From Hemerocallis citrina (lineage: Eukaryota; Streptophyta; Magnoliopsida; Asparagales; Asphodelaceae): a stretch of DNA of 64,000 nucleotides. Positions 20,886 to 31,105 of this stretch are shown one piece after another. The position numbers and the translations under genes are program-made. Position 1 is the stretch's first letter. The number at the start of each line of letters is the position of its first letter. A model generated the notes under the pieces. That model made no database searches. It had not been told where the DNA came from and saw only the letters and a list, made by a program, of their open reading frames with translations. The stretch covers positions 6,932,467 through 6,996,466 of the forward strand of contig CM030360.1 in the NCBI GenBank assembly GCA_017893485.1, read 5' to 3'.

Positions 20886-22622
20886 TGATGTTGATATTTG
20901 CAAGTGTACAAAATCGCACAAGTAATATAGATAGATGAGTAGAGTGTCGAACCCACAGGGACTAGATATTTTACTGAGTACCAATATCACTAGATTAATC
21001 ACAATTTGGAAGATCGAATTTTTTAAGTAATAAAGCAACTAAATTTCCTTAATCTAATTATCTAACTAAATTGGTGAAGAGGGAGAGGGCTGTGAAACTA
21101 TGAAGCACTTGTACTTTGTTTAAAGTTAAAAATAGTTCTAGGGCTCTTGGTTCACCTCGTTTATCACACACACAAATTATAATTCCTTATAAATAAAAAT
21201 ATTATTTTTCCCAAATTGTCGACCAAAATCCTAAAGATATTAACCACTCTATCAACGTAGTCTAAAAATTATTCTCAATTAATCATTTGTCTATCCACCA
21301 AATTATTAATTTAGAAATTGGATTTCTTAACGGTCACGTCCTCCAATATACGGTCTTAATTTTTATTAATCACAAATTACCTGTTCGGTCTCTTTATGAT
21401 TTGAAAATTCATACAAATGTCTATCCACCATGTTGTACGCATAAATAATAAAAATTAAAACACAATCAGGAAAAATAGAGAAATAAAAAGGAATTAAAAT
21501 TTGTGTTCAAAACTTGGCTACATCTTAGCCTCTAGAACAATAAATTCAGTTCATATTTGTTTGGGATTGCATCAAAAAATATAGAGAAGAAAAGATTAAA
21601 GAATACAAAATTTAAGTCAAACCACTTTTCTGTCTCAAAAGTCGGAGCCAAAATATTGCTGTCACGCGCCGTCAATCAACGTATCAGTCTGTCACACTGC
21701 CGTTGTCGGGCCGCGTGTCCCAAAACTAGTTTGCCACGTCAGCTGCTCTGGATACCGTGCCGTCAGATAGCAGACCTGTCACGTCTGCTTGGGAACTGCG
21801 CCTGTTCTGAACGAAGAAGAAGCAGCCACCCGTGTGGGGCCCAGCGCTTCACGCCACGTCAGCGAAAACAGCTCCAGCCTCCGTCTGCGCGTCTGGTCAG
21901 CGAAGTCAACGCGCCAGCTGTCGCGCGTCAGCTGCTGCTCCACGTGGGTCCCGCCTGCCGCTGACGTGTGCTGTTTCTCTCCTTCTTTGTTTGTTACCGC
22001 ACACAAGAGACAGCTTAAAAGCTGTCTCTGTCTCTCTTTTTTTTCTTCTTTTTTTTTATTTAATAATTAATATGATTAGTAGCCGTCACCTCCTAACCCT
22101 TATTCTCTCTCCTTTGCTTTATATTTATAGAGAACGAAATAGGAGTTTAGGGTTTGCACTTTTTCAGAAAAGTCCACATTCTTCCTTTACTTCCTTCCTT
22201 TTATAGTGCAGAATTTTATTTGTTTCTCTTTCCTTCTTTTCTGCCTTTTCTGCTCACCACGTGCTTCTGCATACACAAAATAATACCTGAAATTAGGATT
22301 TTTAAATAAAATAAATTTAATTAGTTTAAAATTAATTAAACTAACTATATATCATATTAGCGTATAAAAATCCTTTTACAATTTATTTGTCACACTTTTA
22401 AGTCAACAAAACAATAAAAAATGATAAATCAATTATTTTACTTTGTTTATTGATTTTCTTTCACAAATTTTTACTTTTTGCATCAAAAATATTATTTCTT
22501 CAAAAATAATTAATTAAATCAAATCTTATAGAAATATGATGAATTATAGACAATATCAGCGAAAACAAGTCATTTTAATAGGTAAATGAGTACAAATATT
22601 TGTATATAAATCCGACACATCA
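20886..22622 (-). repeat. Athila-type 5' LTR (right on the + strand)
   Basis: A 1,737-bp LTR adjacent to the primer site and therefore the promoter-carrying copy in element orientation. The TATA box lies at 22122-22129. The GC-rich ACGT-motif island (about 21650-21990) lies on the downstream, R/U5 side of that box in element orientation. It differs from the other LTR at about two positions. Confidence 0.93.
22122..22129 (-). promoter_or_regulatory. TATA box of the Athila-type 5' LTR
   Basis: The minus strand reads TATAAATA. Transcription would start about 30 bases on, toward lower coordinates, and run through gag. Confidence 0.6.
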
Positions 22623-22627
22623 TTAAC
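22623..22627. repeat. Target-site duplication TTAAC (right)
   Basis: This matches 15891-15895 exactly and lies immediately after the LTR end at 22622. Confidence 0.92.
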
Positions 22628-22647
22628 TGTCTTGATTTCACCGTTCA

Positions 22648-23115
22648 ACTAGTCGTACCAACTGCATGTTCATAATTAATTATAAAAGAATAACAAGCCG
22701 GGGTTATAAGGGTACGACTTAATAGTGGACAATATAGGGGAGTATACTCGGAAAGGAGACTCGTGTTTCCCGAAATAGTGATTCTTGATTCTTGATTCTT
22801 GATTACACAATTCTTGATTACATAATTATCTATTACATGATTCATGATTACATGCCTTGATACTATCACTGGAAGACCCGAGCACATAATCCTATAGAAT
22901 TCACTACTTAAGTGTAAACGTTACATGATTGATATGCATCGAACTTGTTGTATGGGACACAGGATTGCGTGCATTAGATAAGTTAATAAAACAGATAAAC
23001 TTGAGATTTTCACTAAGCATGATTCTTGATTACATGGCTCTTCATTATATGACTCTTGATTCTTGATTATATGACTCTTGATTACACTCGATCCTTGATT
23101 ACATGATTATCGATT
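22648..23115 (+). repeat. Left arm of a long inverted repeat
   Basis: This starts at ACTAGTCGTACCAA and pairs, with scattered mismatches, with the reverse complement of 23650-24233. The match includes the unique-looking blocks around GGAAGACCCGAG and AAACTTGAGATTTTCACTAA as well as the GATTCTTGATTACAT words. Confidence 0.8.
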
Positions 23116-23649
23116 AACTGTGCATAGGTTATCAATTGCTTATACCTTGAAGTCATGAATATACTAGTTACATATATTACTTACATGATCATAATGTCTC
23201 AGTTCTTTGCTTCCTTCTATATTGTATTTGCACTGCTCTTCTTGTTTCTTCCATGTTATATCTTGTTATATTACCTTTTTTACTGCTTGTTGCTACTTGC
23301 TGCTCGAAACTTGCTCTAACGGGTACTTTTTCTATTTTTCTTTGAGTTGATAATTATACAGGTACTGATGGACCCGCAGAACAGACTTTCTAAACGATCG
23401 TTGCTGCTTTCTTACTATTTCATGTTGTTTTTCTTTCAGTCGCTATTTTATCTAGTTGTTATAGCGAACTGCTTATCATACTATTTTAATTCTGGCACCT
23501 TGTACTCCCGGACATCTTGACCCGATGTTGATGTATTATCCAGATGATGGTTATTCTATTTCCAACTCATGTGATTATTATATTTGCCTGTGTGAATGTG
23601 TTATAAAGATCTTGTTGAGCTTATAATTGTACAGCTTATGGATGATAGC

Positions 23650-24233
23650 CATGTAATGAAGAGTCATGAAATCAAGAATTATGTAATCATGTAAGCCAGG
23701 GTTATAAGGGTACAGCTTATTTGCCTACGTGAATCATGTAATCAAGAATCAATAGTCATGTAATAAAGAGTCATTTAATCAAGAATCAATAGTCATGTAA
23801 TGAAGAGACATTTAATCAAGAAACATGTAATCAAGAATTAAGAGTCATGTAATCAAAAATCATGCTTAGTGAAAATCTCAAGTTTATATGTTTTATTAAC
23901 TTATCTAATGCATGCAATCCTGTGTCTCATACCATAAGTTCGGTGCATATCAATCATGTGACGTTTAGACTTAAGTATTAAATTCTATAGAATTATGTAC
24001 TCGGGTCTTCCAGTGATAGTATCAAGACATGTAATCAAGAATCATGTAATCGAGAATTGTATAATCAAGAATTGTGTAATCAAGAATCAAGAATCAAGAA
24101 TCACTATTACGGGAAATACGGGCCCCCTTCGGAGTATACTCCCCTATATTGTCCACTATTAAGTCGTACCCTTATAACCCCGGCTTGTTATTCTTTTATA
24201 ATTAATTATAAACATGCAATTGGTACGACTAGT
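23650..24233 (-). repeat. Right arm of the long inverted repeat
   Basis: The reverse complement matches 22648-23115 and ends at ACTAGT (24228-24233). It is longer than the left arm because of extra ATGTAATCAAGAATC units. The roughly 530-bp spacer between the arms is ordinary LTR sequence. Confidence 0.8.
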
Positions 24234-24290
24234 GGAACATACGCTCACGTGTAGCCGCGTGCGCAGCTGAGCCAGGCTCGGGGCGTTACA

Positions 24291-24495
24291 AATGGTATCA
24301 GAGCTGACTTTCGACACCGAGTGTGTGCAAGATGTACGCCTGAGAAGGAGCAAGGTTGGGACAGGTTGTCCGGGTAAGGGGCTGTACAACTAGCAGAATA
24401 GGGTAGTCCTCTCCATATCGGTTAGAAAGGCAGTCCTGTATTAGCTTGCGGGTCTTAGGCTCAGCAAGGACGCTGAGTTCTTAAGGAAGGGTGTG
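24291..24495 (+). mobile_element. 205-bp internal domain of a TRIM-like element (primer site and polypurine tract only)
   Basis: Directly after the left LTR, TGGTATCAGAGC (24293-24304) is the standard initiator tRNA-Met primer site. Directly before the next LTR start (TGTAAC at 24496) is a purine-rich AAGGAAGGGTGTG. Between them are only about 180 non-coding bases. This is the layout of a terminal-repeat retrotransposon in miniature or a heavily deleted element. Confidence 0.75.
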
Positions 24496-24519
24496 TGTAA
24501 CACCCCGTACTTAAGCGGG

Positions 24520-24584
<65 letters not shown>

Positions 24585-24871
24585 AAAAGAGTAAGGTGGT
24601 TGGTTGTGGCCTATAGAAGGATCCTATGGGCATGATTGAAAAGGATTGATGAAATGGCCTATCAGATGGCTTATGGGTCATAGGCATTAAGTGTGCATGA
24701 AAGAATTAATGCATGCATGGTGAAAGGTGTCATGTAGTGATAAGGGGTACCTACGGTTAACCACCCTTTTGATGGTGCCTGTGGTAGGCGTGGCTAGAGT
24801 TTTGTGTCCGTTCTTTCGCGTGCGCGCAGGTGTAGCCGTGTATGCAGCTGAGCCGGGCTCAGGGCATTACA
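24496..24871 (+). mobile_element. Right LTR of the TRIM-like element
   Basis: 376 bp from TGTAACACCCCGTACTT to CTCAGGGCATTACA. Its last 50 bp (GTGTAGCCG...GCAGCTGAGCC) match the end of the left LTR. It interrupts a minus-strand coding frame right after a serine-rich segment, so the insertion post-dates that gene copy. Confidence 0.75.
24523..24581. repeat. (AT)n microsatellite
   Basis: About 29 uninterrupted AT dinucleotides inside the 376-bp LTR. It is likely hypervariable. Confidence 0.95.
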
Positions 24872-25377
24872 GCATAGCTGTCTAGGACACTAGATGGAGA
24901 TGGAAATAAATGCACAAGATTTTCTACTAAATGGAATGTTAGCATCAAGCACCGAGGAGCGTTCTCTTCATCAACTGCATCCAAAATTCCACAAATAAAG
25001 TCATCGGCCAGAGTCGCTATAGCCTCCGAGTAGACTTCATTGTATGGATTTTCATGCATATGATTGGATGGTTCTGTCTGTACTTTAGTAGAATGATCTG
25101 TCAAGCTATTACTAACTAAGTTGAACTTCTGAAGAGAAGGGAGAAGCTCAAAATCAAGCAAAATGGTGTCGCTTAGATTCATCTTTTGGAAATTGACAAC
25201 ACTTACATCCCCACTCTGATCATAGGAAGTTCCCAACCAGCTGGCACAAGGGTCATTAAGAGAAAGAGGGAGAGGAAGTACAGAAGCCCTAAACTCAGCT
25301 TGAGCAATAATTGCAGGGACATCATCTTCTGCTATAGATTTATCCCCGGTAAATTGTGAGTTGTGATCCTGCTCCAA
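24872..25377 (-). pseudogene. Fragment with an RRP5-like acidic linker, truncated by the TRIM-like LTR
   Basis: The minus frame is open from about 25377. It contains I-A-E-D-D-V-P-A-I-I-A-Q-A-E-F-R-A-S-V-L-P-L, which resembles the acidic segment that follows the S1 repeats of the plant rRNA-processing factor RRP5. The later part (LLDFELLPSLQKFNLVSNSL and beyond) is unassigned. The frame runs into the LTR at 24871 after S-P-S-S-V-L-D-S-Y-A, so the native C-terminus is lost. With the neighbouring pieces it forms a chimera. Confidence 0.5.
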
Positions 25378-25512
25378 TGCAGGTGTGAAGTCATCATTAG
25401 ACCCATCATTCCAGTATTATTAGTATGCATATGAACATTAATGGATACTCCAATATATGATTTTCTTCATTCCCAGTGAAATGTGGCACTTTTTACCATC
25501 AAGCTTCAAAAC

Positions 25513-25722
25513 TTATGCTACAACCGTACCACCTGTAATGTATTTTCTTTCTAGGTCTTCAATATGGTTTTCGGTGAACTCCAATATGTGACACAGACCA
25601 ACCATGTTGGCTCGATCAATGTCCATAAATAAACCATATGATTCCATCTGCCTAATCACACAAGAAACAACACCTCCGACCTTCACAAGATGATTAGAAG
25701 CAGCTTCCTTAATGACTACCAT
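25513..25722 (-). pseudogene. Single S1 RNA-binding domain, RRP5-like
   Basis: About 70 residues show the S1 fold signature: LVKVGGVVSCVIRQMESYGL, then FMDIDRANMVGLCHI and E-N-H-I-E-D-L-E-R-K-Y. The S-Y-G-L-F and N-M-V-G-L-C-H motifs match the S1 repeats of RRP5, a many-repeat nucleolar protein needed for pre-rRNA processing. Only one repeat is present, against about a dozen in RRP5. It continues toward the fragment at 25377-24872 after a non-coding gap that could be a former intron. Confidence 0.6.
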
Positions 25723-26183
25723 TTTTTGTCTCCACTTGAATTTTAGATTCTAAGTTACTATATCCTGTAACATAACTCCTTCCCGTAGGGTTAGACTCAA
25801 AGTCTGACATCCCACTCTCAACTACATGTTCACGGGGAAGAGAGTCTCCTTCCGTTGTCTTTACAAAAATGAAATCTCTTGGAATCAAACTCAATTCAAA
25901 TTCTCCATTAGTCACAAGTGGGGCACAAATGGTAGCTAAGAAAGTTGTTGCAGCGATAGTGCTCGTCGGTATAATTAGCAAAACAACGATTGCACCAATA
26001 TTCTGGCACATCAAATTTCCTCTCATCATCCTCTATATAACTAAAGTCTAATGGAGTCAATCCCAACTCCAATCCTTCAAAAGCAAAACAACTGAGGCAT
26101 AAATCATAGTCTCGCAAGGTGTTGCATTGGTACCGTTTGTAGGAACAATTATCAAGGCAAATATTGCAATAGTATTCTAGCAT
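25709..26183 (-). pseudogene. Two tandem ZZ-type zinc fingers (SWI3D-like) fused upstream of the S1 domain
   Basis: The first finger is YCNICLDNCSYKRYQC followed by DYDLCLSCF. The second is WCNRCFANYTDEHYRC followed by YHLCPTC. Each is followed by a short linker ending in D-F-S-Y/D-F-I-F. The spacing and the K-R-Y-x-C...D-L-C-x-x-C signature match the ZZ finger of plant SWI3D chromatin-remodelling subunits, where only one finger and a SANT domain are expected. No SANT domain is visible here. The frame shifts between fingers (about 25908) and again at the S1 boundary (about 25720). Confidence 0.5.
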
Positions 26184-26187
26184 GGGT

Positions 26188-26868
26188 TCAGGACCAACAT
26201 GGGTGGATGGAATTGAAGAAACATTTGGTTGAATACCTGGTGAGCGGTTGGAGCTTGAGGAAGTTGGGTTGAAGTTTGAGGAGTTGACTTCTTATTTCTC
26301 TAGGAAACTCTGTCGAACAATTGAGGAGGAGCCACAGAGCGGAGCGGGGGCAGCAGTGGTAGCAACAACGGGAGCAGTAGTAGGACTGCTGATTTGGAAA
26401 AGGTAGTCGTCGTGGATGTGGAAAGAGGTGGAGTCGGTGAAGAGGCAGAAAGAGTGGAGGAGGAGGTCGGGTTTGGTGGTGGAGCCGGAGAGGGCGCGGC
26501 GGATGAAGAGGGGTTTCGGAGGGTTTGGAGTGGAAGTTGTCAAGGGTTAGGGAGAGGGTTTCGGCAGTGAGTGGTGAAAGTGGATAGGGCTTTAGCGAGG
26601 GAGAGGAGGGAGTGGGGTTTGAAGGGGTCGGAGACGAGGGAGTGACGACAGGAGCATAGGGCGATGGCGGTGGCGTCGAAACAGAGAGGAGGTTCGATGT
26701 GGTGCTAGGGTTTGATGATGGGTTTGGGATTCTTGAGATCGGGGATGGAGAAAAGGAGGGTATGCACAGTGATCGGGATTGGAGAGGTTCAACCATGGCA
26801 GAATGATGGGTTCGGTGGTGGGCATGGATGATGTTGATGATGGGGTAGGAGTGGCCATAAGGAGATGA
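26188..26868 (-). pseudogene. Pro/Ser-rich leader of the chimeric unit
   Basis: Minus-strand sequence from just after the primer site is open in more than one frame and dominated by CTC/TCC/CCA codons. A protein-like segment (RRALSGSTTKPDLLLHSFC and on) switches frame. I do not recognise the product. It is either the 5' part of the gene copy or a degenerate copia gag. Confidence 0.35.
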
Positions 26869-26879
26869 CTCTGATACCA
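26869..26879 (-). promoter_or_regulatory. Retrotransposon primer site next to an LTR end
   Basis: The minus strand reads ...CTGTAACA, then A, then TGGTATCAGAG. That is an LTR end followed by the initiator tRNA-Met primer site. It places the chimeric coding pieces (26868-24872) in the internal region of a minus-strand LTR element. Confidence 0.6.
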
Positions 26880-26880
26880 T

Positions 26881-27845
26881 TGTTACAGACCGATCCAACC
26901 CGGTGGTGGATCATCGTAACGTTGGAAGGCGTCGGTTGTGGCAGTCATGAAATCAACCAAAAGAGAAAATAAAAGTTGGAAATAATGGGTTCACTATCAA
27001 TTTATTCAACATAACTCCATACAAATAGCCCCATCTCAATATAAAGAGAATGGAGGAAGAAGAATATACTAGCACGTGCCAGCTCGTGGGTTTTTTTTTT
27101 GTTTTTTCTTATTAAAAGATGACAGCGTCATCGCTTCATTAAAAAGATATTAACGAAACAGAGATAAGGTTACATAGCTCGCCCGCAGGCGGTAAACATC
27201 CAAAATCACCTAAGACAAAAGCAATAATCTAAGCAAAGCAAAATACATCAGAGTGGAGATACATCTATATAACTAAATAACCATGAGGAGAACCAATGTC
27301 TGAAATGGGTCAATCGCAGAATGGTAGCTCCCCCTTGTCTGAAACCTACTCCTCATCCTCCCCCAGTCGCAGCTTCTTCCTGGATTTGGTAGCTCCCCCA
27401 GCTCGTGGGCTTTATTACAAAAAAACCCACTAACTTTGCAAAATAAATTCCTAAAAAAGAGATAATTCTTCGAGGACTGATACGCAAAAAAATACAGTTC
27501 TCAGAAGAAGTGTATCAGGAGACATGTTGGAGCTTCTACAAATACAAACATTTTAATTCATGTGTAATCACTCCACGTCCTTCCATCAAGTCAAGTGAAT
27601 CAATTTTCCCACCGCTTGATGATATCCAACGTCAGATGGGATAAAAAAAATCATTTATCTCTAAGTATCCGCATCCGTTGGGGGACCCAAATTAAAATCG
27701 GTGAAGGAGAGCCTCATATGGCTTTTTTAGGATAGTATAGTATAGGAGAACCACATATATATCTTGTATACTGCAGATAAGATTAGAAAATCATGAAGCT
27801 AGCTAGGTTTGCTTCGTAACTGCATGCCCTCTCTTTGCACAATTA
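26881..27845 (-). mobile_element. Probable minus-strand LTR and spacer upstream of the GNAT gene
   Basis: Starts TGTTACAGACC at 26881. Its outer end is not clear because a LINE fragment (27091-27397) was inserted. The rest, to 27845, holds no gene. Some of 27550-27845 must serve as the promoter of the GNAT gene that starts at 27846, but no convincing TATA box stands out. Confidence 0.4.
27091..27397 (-). mobile_element. 5'-truncated LINE tail with 12-bp target duplication
   Basis: The duplication CCAGCTCGTGGG occurs at 27079-27090 and 27398-27409. The A tail is the T run at 27091. The tail carries the hairpin GATGAC/GTCATC at 27118-27132, found in related form at 40128-40144 and 45149-45163. 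It is non-coding. Confidence 0.88.
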
Positions 27846-29461
27846 ATGGCTACGCTGAAAGCTACATTTCCAAATCCTATCATCCTCTTAAGGAGTTCAA
27901 CTAAATTCCCATCCGAAACCCAAAATTCAAGACGGGTTTCATTGGTTTTGAAGAGATGTGGAAATGGAATATTCTTGGGGAAGTTAGGTGTGCATTGTTG
28001 CAGTAGCTCAAATGGGGAATTAGTTAGGTGTGCTACTATTTTAAAAGAGGTTGAGGGACAAGATGGGTATTTAGTGAGGAGGTTTGGATGGGGAGTTAGG
28101 AGAATGGCTCCAGTGGGAGATGAGATGAGGAGGGTGGCTCAAGTCCAAGCTGAAGCTTTCCATGAACCTGTTCTTCTCTTTGATAACTTCTTCTTTGAAT
28201 TTTTTAAAGTATGAATAATATAACCCAGCCTGAGTCATAACATATATATATATATATAGTGTATGGTGTGCATGGCTTAATATTCTTACTGTTTTTTAGT
28301 ATATATATATAGTTCTAACTTCCTCCTTCGATCGTTTCCTTGCATACAGGCTGAAGTTCTTTCTGGTCTATTGTACAGAATAAGAAATTCAGCACCTGAC
28401 AGGTTAGGATTATTGCAATGTTTTTTTCAATTTTTTGAATATTGGTGCATGCTAGGATATATAGTTTATGTTAGCTATTTCAACTTTTCTGCTAGCTATT
28501 CAAATATCAATTCTTATATTTCAAGTAGTTCACCATACTTGTACTCATATCAGTATTATACTATTATATTATAAATAAATGGATTACCTATACATACCTC
28601 AAATACATGTAATAGTCTTCCAACTTTTATGAGTTATTGCATCCATTTAATTTACACCATACAATTGTCAATTATGTTTGTTACCACTCACCTTAAACTC
28701 GATCATAATCAACCAACAAGATCCAGTCCTCTGCTTTTTTCTGAATTTATACGCTAGCTATTTATTTTACAATGATCAATGGAAATGTATGTGAACTCAG
28801 TTATACTACATCAGCCATTAATTTAATCCTCTAGAGGCCACATATATAGATCTTTAAGCTACCCTAACTGGTTGGGTTGCCGTAAAAAAAAAAAAAGTTT
28901 CTAACTTCCTCCCTGCATGCCATATTTTGTGAGTAGATCATGAATGAAGTTGTATTGCAGGTACGCTTGTTTGGTTGCAGAGTCGATTACTGGACCACAG
29001 GTTACGGAGGGCGTGCCTGAGCTTGTCGGACTGGCGGATGTTACTATCCAAAGAGAAGAAGATGTTGTGAAACATATAGGAGGAGACCAAGAGTATCTCT
29101 ACGTCTCTGGCATCGCTGTCCTCATCAAGTTCAGGTAATTAATAAGTGTGCTTTCATCTTTTTCTCTCTCAAATGCTATATTAATTGGAAGTTAACTTTA
29201 ACTAACATAATTTGGATTGGTATCTAAAATAAAAATGACTTAATTTATGGCAGGAGGCAAAAGATTGCAACGGTGTTACTGGAAGCCTGTGATGTGATGT
29301 CACGACGATGGGGTTTCAACTACTTGGTTCTAAGAGCATACGAAGATGACTCAGCAGCTCAAAAGTTGTATACCAAGGCAGGCTACAGAGTTGTATCAGG
29401 TGATCCTCATTGGATTACTTTGTTTGGGAAGAAGAGGCGTGTTCTTATGATTAAACATTGA
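27846..29461 (+). CDS. Plastid-type GNAT N-acetyltransferase, four exons
   Basis: Exons by splice consensus: 27846-28208, 28350-28402, 28961-29134 and 29254-29461, joining in frame (phases 0, 2, 2) to about 265 residues. The N-terminus is Ser/Arg-rich without early acidic residues, as in a plastid transit peptide. The GNAT fold follows: QAEAFHEP, YLYVSGIAVL, the acetyl-CoA loop region FRRQKIATVLL, then LVLRAYEDDSAAQKLYTKAG and YRVVSGDPHW. The family transfers acetyl groups from acetyl-CoA to lysines or N-termini of chloroplast proteins. The closest plant group seems to be the GNAT5/6-like plastid enzymes, judged from memory. No stop or frameshift is seen. It is the only clearly intact host gene here. 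Confidence 0.85.
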
Positions 29462-29689
29462 CCAGTAAGTCATTTAGGTTCAGTTAGGTTTCACTCTTCA
29501 ACCCACTGATTAATCAGTAAAATTAATTACAGATTAATTATCTTCTGATTTGGATAAGTCGATCGAGTAAGATTTTCATTGTGTATTCTGATGGTGTGTG
29601 TATAAGGGCCGGGTGTGGGTTAATTAGCTTTTTCTTGAGATCAGTAAATAATAATGCATTGGTGACCAATAATCATAGAAGCCAGTTCA

Positions 29690-30025
29690 CAATTAACCAC
29701 TATCGATCCCAAGTGCCCTATGTGCAAGATTGATAATGAGACGGCAAATCATTTGTTCTTTTGCTGCCCTGTTTGCCACCCAAGTCTGGATTAAATCAAA
29801 ACTACATGGCTATATCTAAAGGAACCACAACTCATCATTAATCAGTGGCTTCAGGACCTGCTCAAATGATAAATCAAAATTCATACACGGTGATGAACTC
29901 CTGTGGCAACTATGGTGGCATTGATGTCACATTGCTCCGAGTCGCCAATCTATAATTTTGCAAATTAATCTCTAGGCCTCTCCTAATGAATGTGAAGCAC
30001 AAACTCATGATTGTCAAAACAGATT
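29690..30025 (+). pseudogene. Degenerate LINE C-terminal fragment (zf-RVT)
   Basis: The plus strand encodes D-P-K-C-P-M-C-K-I-D-N-E-T-A-N-H-L-F-F-C-C-P, the zf-RVT signature at the end of plant LINE polymerases. Several stops follow. It appears continuous with the RNase H-like remnant at 30534-31040 once the sequence between is removed. Confidence 0.6.
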
Positions 30026-30533
30026 TGTTAGGATTATATCTTGCATCCTTGTTATTCAATTAGAAGAAGAGACAACGTGAGGTCGAAGCGTCGAAGCGAG
30101 ACAAAAATGGAAATAAAGCAGCAACAGCAATAGATACAGTCGACCCCTCAGGTCCACGTTGCGGTCGACTGCACCAGTCGCCCGCCTGCGGCTGCAGTAC
30201 TGTTTTTGGGCATATGTCTTGGGGATCGTTTTGGTCCAATTTTCAACTCCAGGTCAGATTGTACGGCTCATATTCCATGACTTCTTCCACATGATATATC
30301 GAACGATTGAGATATCAAGACTAACCTAGGGTTCTCTCTATTCTTTTTCTATTTATTGTAATGGCCTCCAATATGAGAGGCCAAGTACTTCATTGATATT
30401 ATTCTTCATTGCAAAGTGAGGCTTGCGGGATAATTTTTGGTGAATGAGTTTAATTCCTAATTGTATTGAATGAATCTGTAACTCTTTGTAATTTTCTCTA
30501 TTTGAATATTACATCTCCCTATATTTTCCTCCA
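30026..30533. mobile_element. Possible solo copia-type LTR
   Basis: Starts TGTTAGGATTATATC and ends CCTCCA, with GATT on both sides (30022-30025 and 30534-30537) and an extra A before each. It splits a LINE-derived coding remnant. It contains CAGTCGACC and GGTCGACTG words (about 30138-30170) reminiscent of a motif array at 52855-53023. The 4-bp duplication is shorter than usual, so the call is tentative. Confidence 0.4.
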
Positions 30534-31040
30534 GATTAAGCAAAAGCTAACCGAGATAAATTTCTCATGTGTTTTGTGTTGGATTGTTGAATCTATTTGT
30601 TTGGATGTTCGACTGATTCGTTTTATCTACCTTACCATTCTCATTGCTCTAATTAGTTTGCTGCACCACATGTATTAAACGAAATTTCCCAATGAGAGTT
30701 GTAGTGAAATTCCACTCCCTTCCGGAACACCACAACAAGATTCCCTCCTCGCCGTCCAATGGAATGGACCAACCCGTCTCGAGGAATTATAAAGTTGAAT
30801 ACCGATGGAGCTGTGAGAAATCCACACTCTAATTCTAGCATTGCTTGAGATCATGATGCCCGACTTCTGCTTGCAAGAGTGTACAAGCTGGATGGAGTTG
30901 ATCTTGAGAGGCTAGAGCTTGAAGCTATTAGAACTGGCCTTTCTTTGCATACCCTTCCACTATCCTAATCATCATTTTGAAGTTGTCAATGAATCGATAA
31001 ATGAGTTGTCAAGTTAGTCAATGATTTTGTCTAGTCCGGC
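30534..31040 (+). pseudogene. RNase H-like fragment, degenerate
   Basis: From about 30762 the plus strand encodes W-T-N-P-S-R-G-I-I-K-L-N-T-D-G-A-V, the start of the RNase H (RVT_3) domain common in plant LINEs and related genes. L-E-L-E-A-I-R-T-G-L-S follows about 40 residues later. Stops interrupt it. It abuts the truncated F-box gene copy. Confidence 0.6.
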
Positions 31041-31105
31041 CATGGCATGTTCGACAACAAGTTGTTGGCTGTAGAACTCTCTTAAGATGTTTTCCCAATA
31101 ACAAC

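Larger units (their letters stand above)
15896..22622 (-). mobile_element. Young non-autonomous Athila-type LTR retrotransposon (gag only)
   Basis: A 6.7-kb element read on the minus strand: 5' LTR (22622-20886), tRNA-Asp primer site, gag (20682-18997), about 1.3 kb of non-coding sequence, polypurine tract and 3' LTR (17631-15896). The two LTRs (1,737 and 1,736 bp) show only about two differences, a one-base indel and one substitution near their outer ends. A perfect TTAAC duplication flanks the element. No protease, reverse transcriptase, RNase H or integrase is encoded. Movement would need proteins from an autonomous Athila relative. A GCTTCTTGGGAGGCAACCCA block just after gag is a familiar Athila-family motif. 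Confidence 0.93.
22628..24290 (+). mobile_element. LTR containing a long inverted repeat; acts as left LTR of a TRIM-like element
   Basis: The stretch ends in CGGGGCGTTACA and is followed by a tRNA-Met type primer site. Its AGCCGGGGTTATAAGGG segment resembles one in the LTR at 10616-15796 (about 14650), so it is a related chromovirus-type LTR. The middle resembles an LTR R region (GGGTACTTTTTCT near 23320). Arms at 22648-23115 and 23650-24233 form an imperfect inverted repeat. Words built on GATTCTTGATTACAT are repeated through both arms. Its 5' end lies left of the Athila-type insertion. It is non-coding. Confidence 0.65.

Noticed and set aside
24523..24581. The AT run as a possible replication origin or matrix-attachment site
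   Set aside because: It is a simple dinucleotide microsatellite inside a retroelement LTR, with nothing else to support a function.
28371..28574. A 67-residue frame inside the GNAT gene
   Set aside because: It runs from exon 2 through the donor site into intron sequence. The spliced model explains the exon part.
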